The position numbers and the translations under genes were made by a program. The notes under the pieces are model-generated. The model was not told the origin of the DNA. It searched no databases and worked only from the letters and a program-made list of their open reading frames with translations. A stretch of 43,842 bases of DNA from Deltaproteobacteria bacterium (lineage in GTDB: Bacteria > UBA10199 > 2-02-FULL-44-16 > JAAZCA01), in assembly GCA_018645265.1 (NCBI GenBank), contig JABGOS010000049.1, positions 1 through 43,842 on the forward strand. Reading direction: 5' to 3'. Shown in pieces: positions 38,427 to 43,842 of the stretch (the stretch's first letter is position 1; every line of letters starts with the position of its first letter).

Positions 38427-39814
38427 AAAGCAACAGAACTGAGTCCGATTCGATAGGTGAAATCGATATAGATGATAATGCGCTGTGGGGAGCATCCACA
38501 CAACGTGCAATTGAAAATTTCCCAATAAGCACCAGGCGCTTTTCGGATGATTTCATATCTTCGCTCGCCCTGATCAAGCGCTACGCTGCTGAGGTGAATC
38601 TTGAACTAAAATTGATTGATAAGAAAATAGCTGACTCTATAGTTCAGGCAGCAACCGATGTATACGAAGGGAAATTTTCTAAGCATTTTCCAGTCGACAT
38701 CTTCCAAACAGGTTCGGGAACCTCAACTAACATGAACATGAATGAGGTCGTAGCAAGCGTAGCCAATCTTGAATCGGGTGGAACACTCGGAACCTGGGAT
38801 CCCGTACATCCTAATGATCACGTCAATATGGGACAGTCATCCAACGATGTGATGCCAAGCGCGTTACATATAGCGGCACTGATAAAGATAAAAACAAATC
38901 TGCTTCCATCACTAGCAATGCTCCATAAATCACTCCAGAATAAATCTGAACAATTTAAGGAACATCTTAAAATTGGCAGAACGCATCTGATGGATGCCCT
39001 TCCCATAACGCTCGGACAGGAGTTTTCAGGTTGGGCACGGCAGATCGAGCTATGTATAAAATGGATATCATCATCTTCCTCTTCTTTAGGAGAGGTAGCT
39101 ATAGGAGGTACGGCGGTCGGCACTGGCGTTGGTGCTCATCCTAATTTTTCAAAACTCTTATGCAAGAAACTGTCAAAACATCTAGACATTGAATTTATTG
39201 CCGCCAGTAATTCTTTTGAAGCCCTTTCATCACACAATGCTGCAGTTTATGTTAGTGGGTCACTTAAAACCCTCGCCGTTGCGCTCACTAGAATTGCAGA
39301 TGACATACGTCTGTTAGCATCCGGACCACGCCTAGGCTTCGCAGAAATCGAGCTCCCTGCACTTCAACCGGGATCATCAATTATGCCTGGCAAGGTCAAC
39401 CCGGTGATCCCTGAAATGGTAACGCAGGTCGCAACTCAGGTAATTGCAAATGACACTGCAATCGCTGCAGCTGGCAAATCGGGTCATCTCGAATTGAACA
39501 CACAGCTACCTGTTATCGCATCCAACCTCTTGGAGTCTATCAATCTGCTTTCAAATGCGTCAAAGATATTTTCTGAACAATGCATCGATGGAATTACAGC
39601 ATTTGAAGATCGTTTAGGAGAGAACATCAAGATGAGCTTGGCTATGGCGACCGCCCTCGTTCCTAAAATCGGTTATGAACGCGCAGCAGGGATAGCTAAA
39701 ATGGCACACGCAAGCGGAAAGAGTGTCAGAGATATAGCGCTCGAGGAAAACCTAGTTTCTGAGTCCGAACTGGATAAAATATTAGATCTAAAGACTTTGG
39801 TGAATATCAAATAA
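38423..39814 (+). CDS. fumC: class II fumarate hydratase
   Basis: GSGTSTNMNMNEVVA, GRTHLMDALPITLGQEFSGW, GSSIMPGKVNPVIPEMV. Confidence 0.93.
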   Translation: MKSNRTESDSIGEIDIDDNALWGASTQRAIENFPISTRRFSDDFISSLALIKRYAAEVNLELKLIDKKIADSIVQAATDVYEGKFSKHFPVDIFQTGSGTSTNMNMNEVVASVANLESGGTLGTWDPVHPNDHVNMGQSSNDVMPSALHIAALIKIKTNLLPSLAMLHKSLQNKSEQFKEHLKIGRTHLMDALPITLGQEFSGWARQIELCIKWISSSSSSLGEVAIGGTAVGTGVGAHPNFSKLLCKKLSKHLDIEFIAASNSFEALSSHNAAVYVSGSLKTLAVALTRIADDIRLLASGPRLGFAEIELPALQPGSSIMPGKVNPVIPEMVTQVATQVIANDTAIAAAGKSGHLELNTQLPVIASNLLESINLLSNASKIFSEQCIDGITAFEDRLGENIKMSLAMATALVPKIGYERAAGIAKMAHASGKSVRDIALEENLVSESELDKILDLKTLVNIK

Positions 39815-39844
39815 ATTTTTCCCCTCGGAGTTTAGAGATACAAG

Positions 39845-40372
39845 ATGGCAATATACGAATACAAAGGTAAACAGCCCACAATTGGCAAGAATTGCTATAT
39901 AGCGGATACCGCTGATGTGATCGGTAACGTCCTACTTGGTGATGGCTGTTACGTTGGGCCTGGAGCGATAATCAGAGGGGATTATGGCAGGATTACAATC
40001 GGCAACAGGACGGGTGTAGAGGAAAATGTCGTCATCCACGCAAGGCCGGGTGAAAGTGCCACAATAGGCAATGATGTCACCCTGGGCCACCAGGCAACAA
40101 TTCACAATGTATTGTTGATTGATGACTTCGCCGTCATAGGTATGGGGTCAGTCATCAGCGACTACGCTACGGTCGGCAGGTGGGCTGCTATTGGTGAGGG
40201 AGCGGTCGTTAGAAATAGACAGGAGATCCCTGCCGAAGCTATTGCAGTAGGAATTCCAGCGAAAATCATAGGCTCCGTCGGAGAAGATTATAAGAAGGAA
40301 TGGACACATTTCAAAAATGTATATGTTGAATTGGCAAAGACATATCGGAACGATCTGAAGAAGATCTCATAA
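39845..40372 (+). CDS. gamma-carbonic anhydrase family protein
   Basis: Left-handed beta-helix hexapeptides, GDYGRITIGNRTGVEENVVIHA, GHQATIHN. Confidence 0.9.
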   Translation: MAIYEYKGKQPTIGKNCYIADTADVIGNVLLGDGCYVGPGAIIRGDYGRITIGNRTGVEENVVIHARPGESATIGNDVTLGHQATIHNVLLIDDFAVIGMGSVISDYATVGRWAAIGEGAVVRNRQEIPAEAIAVGIPAKIIGSVGEDYKKEWTHFKNVYVELAKTYRNDLKKIS

Positions 40373-40388
40373 TACCACAAAGGATAAT

Positions 40389-41717
40389 ATGACTACGCAC
40401 CAGGATAAACTCAGCTCAATCGTTGAGCAGGTTAAGAAATTAATCTCTCTCAAACAACCTATTAAAATCTCAAAAGCTGTGGATTCACATTTCGTACCAA
40501 ATCCATATGATACCAGAAGCAAGCTCCCAAAAGTCGATCTATCACAAATGACAGAGGTCCTGCAGATCGACCAAGCAAATCTTACCTGCACCGCTGAATC
40601 TGGGGTTACCTTTTCAGATCTAGTTCGAGAGACTTTGAAACATGGACTCATCCCCTACACCGTCCCAGAACTCAAGGGGATCACGATTGGTGGAGCGGTC
40701 TCGGGATGTTCCATTGAATCGATGTCATATAAGTACGGCGGCTTTCATGATAGCTGCATAGAATATGAAGTCATCACAGGCACTGGCGATGTATTAACAT
40801 GTACACCGGAAAATAATCACGACCTATTTAATATGATACACGGTTCCTACGGAACATTGGGCCTGCTGACAAAATTAAAATTCAAACTCTTGCCAGCGAA
40901 ACCCTTCGTGAAGATGGAATATAGAAAGCACTCCGATTTCTCATCGTTCTGGAGGGATCTAAAGGAACGGTGTACAGCCGATGATTACGATTTCGTCGAC
41001 GGCATAATTCATAGCCCCAAAGAGTTCATCGTCTGCCTTGGAAAAATGGTTGAGAAAGCCCCATATCTTTCATCATATGAATGGATGAAGATCTTCTACA
41101 AGAGCACGCAGAAGAAAGCCGAAGATTTCATGACGATAGATCAGTATTTCTTCCGTTACGATACTGAATGCCATTGGCTTACAAAGACAGTCCCCCTGAT
41201 GGAGACGAAACCCGCCAGACTCCTCCTAGGCAAGACTTTACTGGGCTCTACTAATCTCATCAAGTGGTCGAACCGGGTCAAGCAGATCATGAAACTCAAA
41301 CGCCGTCCTGAAGTAGTCGTCGATGTATTCATTCCATCGAATAAGTTTGAGGAGTTCTTCAGATGGTATGAAACCGACTTCGACTTCTTTCCACTATGGA
41401 TCGTTCCGTACAAGGCACCGAAGATGTATCCATGGATCGATGAGAAGTACGCCAATGCAATGGATGGGGAGATGTTCATCGACTGTGCAGTATACGGCAA
41501 ACCGAACAGCGATCCCAAGATAGATTATTCTGAGCTTCTGGAGAAGAAGACTATCGAGCTAAATGGCATTAAAACGCTTATATCCAGGAATCATTTCGAT
41601 CCTGAGACCTTCTGGCGCGTATATAGCCGCAATAATTATGAGAAGGCAAAATCTCAGACCGACCCTCATAACCTCTTTATGAACCTCTACGACAAATTCG
41701 CCCCTAAAAATTACTAA
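40389..41717 (+). CDS. FAD-binding oxidoreductase, DHCR24/DWARF1-like
   Basis: ESGVTFSDLVRETLKHGLIPYTVPELKGITIGGAVSGCSIESMSYKYGGFHDS, GSYGTLGLLTKLKFKL. Confidence 0.85.
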   Translation: MTTHQDKLSSIVEQVKKLISLKQPIKISKAVDSHFVPNPYDTRSKLPKVDLSQMTEVLQIDQANLTCTAESGVTFSDLVRETLKHGLIPYTVPELKGITIGGAVSGCSIESMSYKYGGFHDSCIEYEVITGTGDVLTCTPENNHDLFNMIHGSYGTLGLLTKLKFKLLPAKPFVKMEYRKHSDFSSFWRDLKERCTADDYDFVDGIIHSPKEFIVCLGKMVEKAPYLSSYEWMKIFYKSTQKKAEDFMTIDQYFFRYDTECHWLTKTVPLMETKPARLLLGKTLLGSTNLIKWSNRVKQIMKLKRRPEVVVDVFIPSNKFEEFFRWYETDFDFFPLWIVPYKAPKMYPWIDEKYANAMDGEMFIDCAVYGKPNSDPKIDYSELLEKKTIELNGIKTLISRNHFDPETFWRVYSRNNYEKAKSQTDPHNLFMNLYDKFAPKNY

Positions 41718-41772
41718 AAAAGTGTCGGACACTTTTTTGCCATTTTGCCGGAAAGGTGTCGGACACTTTTTT
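41716..41772. repeat. pair of REP-like palindromes (AAAGTGTCGGACACTTT)
   Basis: 41716-41738 and 41752-41772, separated by GCCATTTTGCCGG; abuts the stop codon of the FAD oxidoreductase gene. Confidence 0.85.
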
Positions 41773-41871
41773 GGGCATCTGATGCTTTTCTGCATAAATT
41801 TTGTAAAATAATGACCCTAACCCACAACATGGCCGTTTTCCTGCCGATAATAATAGTAGGAGGCGAGAATA

Positions 41872-43737
41872 ATGGTCACAAAATTAAGAGGTTATAGGAA
41901 TTCGATACAGAAAATGGACAATTCGAATCTGGGCAAGCTCTTATTCGAATCCAATAAAGGCACAGTCGAAGTCAGTGCTAACTACTCAGATTCTAAAGGT
42001 AATTCTCTAGATCTGTCATTTAAAGCCGATTTTAGCCATGGCCCTTTTGACCTATTTGCTGAAAGGCTACCTCTCCCGGGAAATTCAAAATTTAAGCTCC
42101 CTGGCTTCAAACATGATCCCTGGTTCGCAAATCCAATAGCTCCACAGCCCTGGCACCCTAAGGGATATGACATCGACCCAGGAATAACCCCTCCAGGGCT
42201 CAGAGGAGGATATGACATCGACCCAGGGATAACCCCTCCAGGGCTCAGAGGTAATGGCTATTGCCCCTGGTGTGATCCCCTCCCGATGCCACGTCTTCCA
42301 GACGATCTCCTTGCCTTGCTATACATGTTGCAGCAAAGACCCCCGGTCATCATCATTATAATACCTTATCCAGTACAACCGGACTATGATTGGATCTTTC
42401 CAGACGATGGCTTTGACCCCATCCTTCCCCCGATCATTACTGATGGAAAGAAGGATGACTCAAAGATCGACCCTGAACCTAAAACGGATAGCGATCCAAA
42501 GGTAGAACCTGATCCGAAGAAGGATGGCGAACCGAAAACTGATGCTGACATCAAACCTGGTAAGGAAGAAAAGAAGGATGAGGTAAAACCAGAAATCAAA
42601 CCCGACAAGAAGGAAAAGAAGGATGAAGTTAAGCCGGAAAAAGGTGAAAAGAAGGATGAGATAAAACCGGATATCAAGGGCGATGAATCTACTAAGAAGG
42701 ATAGTGGTGAGGTCAAGGGTGAAGGTAAAGGCGAGATCAAACCAAGGGTAGAGGATGAGCCAAAGATTGAAGAGGTTAAACCGGAGCTTCCCGATGATGT
42801 GCCAGGTTTCACCTGGAAGATTTCAGCTGAAGCAGCAAAGGAGAAAGCAGACAAGATCTTTGCATATATGGAAAAGGTGTTTAAGTCGAAGATGTCTTTA
42901 GAGGAAAAACGCCATCGTACTTCTGAGGCTATATCCATTCTAAAAAAGATGGAAAAGAAGATTGTGACGAAGACCGATAAAGGAAGCTATAAAGATTACG
43001 TCTACAGCAAGCTCGGATCCCTATATAGGAAGAGCGCGGATGCTGGTTCAAAGAAGAGCCCCTACTTCGACACCGATGGTGATGGCTGCTACGATACCGA
43101 TGACGACTTCGCCCTCAATCCCAAATATGTTAGGGATAACGATGGCGATGAAGTGCCAGACAAGATCGATGCCTATCGTGATGATCCAAACAGATGGGAG
43201 AACCTACCGGTCGGTAAGACTTTAAAGATGAAGGGGCTGGATGGACAATCATATCTCGTCACGAAACAGCCAGATGGAACAATAGTCTACAAGGTGAAGG
43301 TATACTTAAATCCTAACGGAGTCTCCCCATCAGAGGTTGCTGAGTATAAGCGTAGAACGGAGAAAGAGGTCGAAGCAATATTCGACAAACAACTTGGCAA
43401 ACATGGAATCAAATTTGACCTGGAATATGTAGATTCCCCGAGACTAGCAACTTCCAGATTTACTCTTCAAAATAGGCGCATCAGAGAAAATACCCGCCAA
43501 TTGAGCGTCTATACAACACCTCGCGTGATGGCTCATGAACTAGGACATTGTATAGGTATTCAGGATTACTATCATGAAAGAGACAGCTACTGGTGTGAAA
43601 GATCATACGAACCAGGTTGGGAATGTATGACCAGAGGATCGCTGATGACAGATCTTGGCGAACACATCGCAGCTGCAGATGCATTAATCCCCGGCGCCGT
43701 AGCTAGTATCGGTGGCACAACAGTTGGCTACGCATAG
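41872..43737 (+). CDS. large Pro/Asp/Lys-rich protein with TSP3-like segment and metzincin-like zinc site
   Basis: 621 aa; HELGHCIGIQD followed by CMTRGSLMT, DTDGDGCYDTDDDF...DNDGDEVPDKIDAY; ribosome-binding site GGAGGCG. Confidence 0.82.
   Translation: MVTKLRGYRNSIQKMDNSNLGKLLFESNKGTVEVSANYSDSKGNSLDLSFKADFSHGPFDLFAERLPLPGNSKFKLPGFKHDPWFANPIAPQPWHPKGYDIDPGITPPGLRGGYDIDPGITPPGLRGNGYCPWCDPLPMPRLPDDLLALLYMLQQRPPVIIIIIPYPVQPDYDWIFPDDGFDPILPPIITDGKKDDSKIDPEPKTDSDPKVEPDPKKDGEPKTDADIKPGKEEKKDEVKPEIKPDKKEKKDEVKPEKGEKKDEIKPDIKGDESTKKDSGEVKGEGKGEIKPRVEDEPKIEEVKPELPDDVPGFTWKISAEAAKEKADKIFAYMEKVFKSKMSLEEKRHRTSEAISILKKMEKKIVTKTDKGSYKDYVYSKLGSLYRKSADAGSKKSPYFDTDGDGCYDTDDDFALNPKYVRDNDGDEVPDKIDAYRDDPNRWENLPVGKTLKMKGLDGQSYLVTKQPDGTIVYKVKVYLNPNGVSPSEVAEYKRRTEKEVEAIFDKQLGKHGIKFDLEYVDSPRLATSRFTLQNRRIRENTRQLSVYTTPRVMAHELGHCIGIQDYYHERDSYWCERSYEPGWECMTRGSLMTDLGEHIAAADALIPGAVASIGGTTVGYA
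42163..42252 (+). repeat. 45-bp in-frame tandem duplication
   Basis: Two near-identical units encoding GYDIDPGITPPGLRG (42163-42207, 42208-42252). Confidence 0.92.
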
Positions 43738-43842
43738 TTTGGATTAAACATAATAATCGCGACATAATCTGACAAACACGGGGGAAGGGCTTAAGCCAAT
43801 CTGATATTCACGATGCGTCACCCGCATCAGAGATGTTGGCGT

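Noticed and set aside
42384-42938. 184-aa Ser/Phe-rich minus-strand ORF
   Set aside because: Antisense of the Lys/Asp/Glu-rich linker; a composition artefact.

Overview
This 43.8 kb window looks like the chromosome of a Gram-negative bacterium, probably deltaproteobacteria-like, though that placement is only an inference. It opens inside the 5' end of a minus-strand 16S rRNA gene with its upstream leader and promoter. Most of the window is housekeeping: tyrS, ymdB-rny, a 5-FTHF cyclo-ligase gene, a 6S RNA gene, zapA, rnr, clpB, cstA, carAB, an HtrA/Deg protease gene, bamD, fumC and a gamma-carbonic anhydrase gene. Accessory content includes: an NtrC-type sigma-54 regulator beside a lone type IV pilin-like gene; a DUF4912 gene followed by a Ser/Thr kinase-AAA-TPR protein; an SGNH / O-carbamoyltransferase / SxtJ-like / 52-aa DUF5989 (SxtK-like) cassette whose last gene is missing from the ORF track; a divergent diacylglycerol-kinase-like protein; an almost pure thrombospondin type-3 repeat lipoprotein; and a multi-domain metzincin-like protein. 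The most interesting non-coding structures are: (i) a decayed second copy of the carB 3' end just downstream of carB, separated from it by a ~155-bp MITE-like element with inverted repeats TAGGGGACGTTTCTACC; (ii) paired REP-like palindromes AAAAGTGTCGGACACTTTT at three loci; (iii) a near-consensus sigma-32 promoter upstream of clpB. I found no CRISPR array, no convincing tRNA and no complete transposase gene. I cannot claim a clearly new system; the carB/MITE arrangement and the carbamoylation cassette are the best leads.
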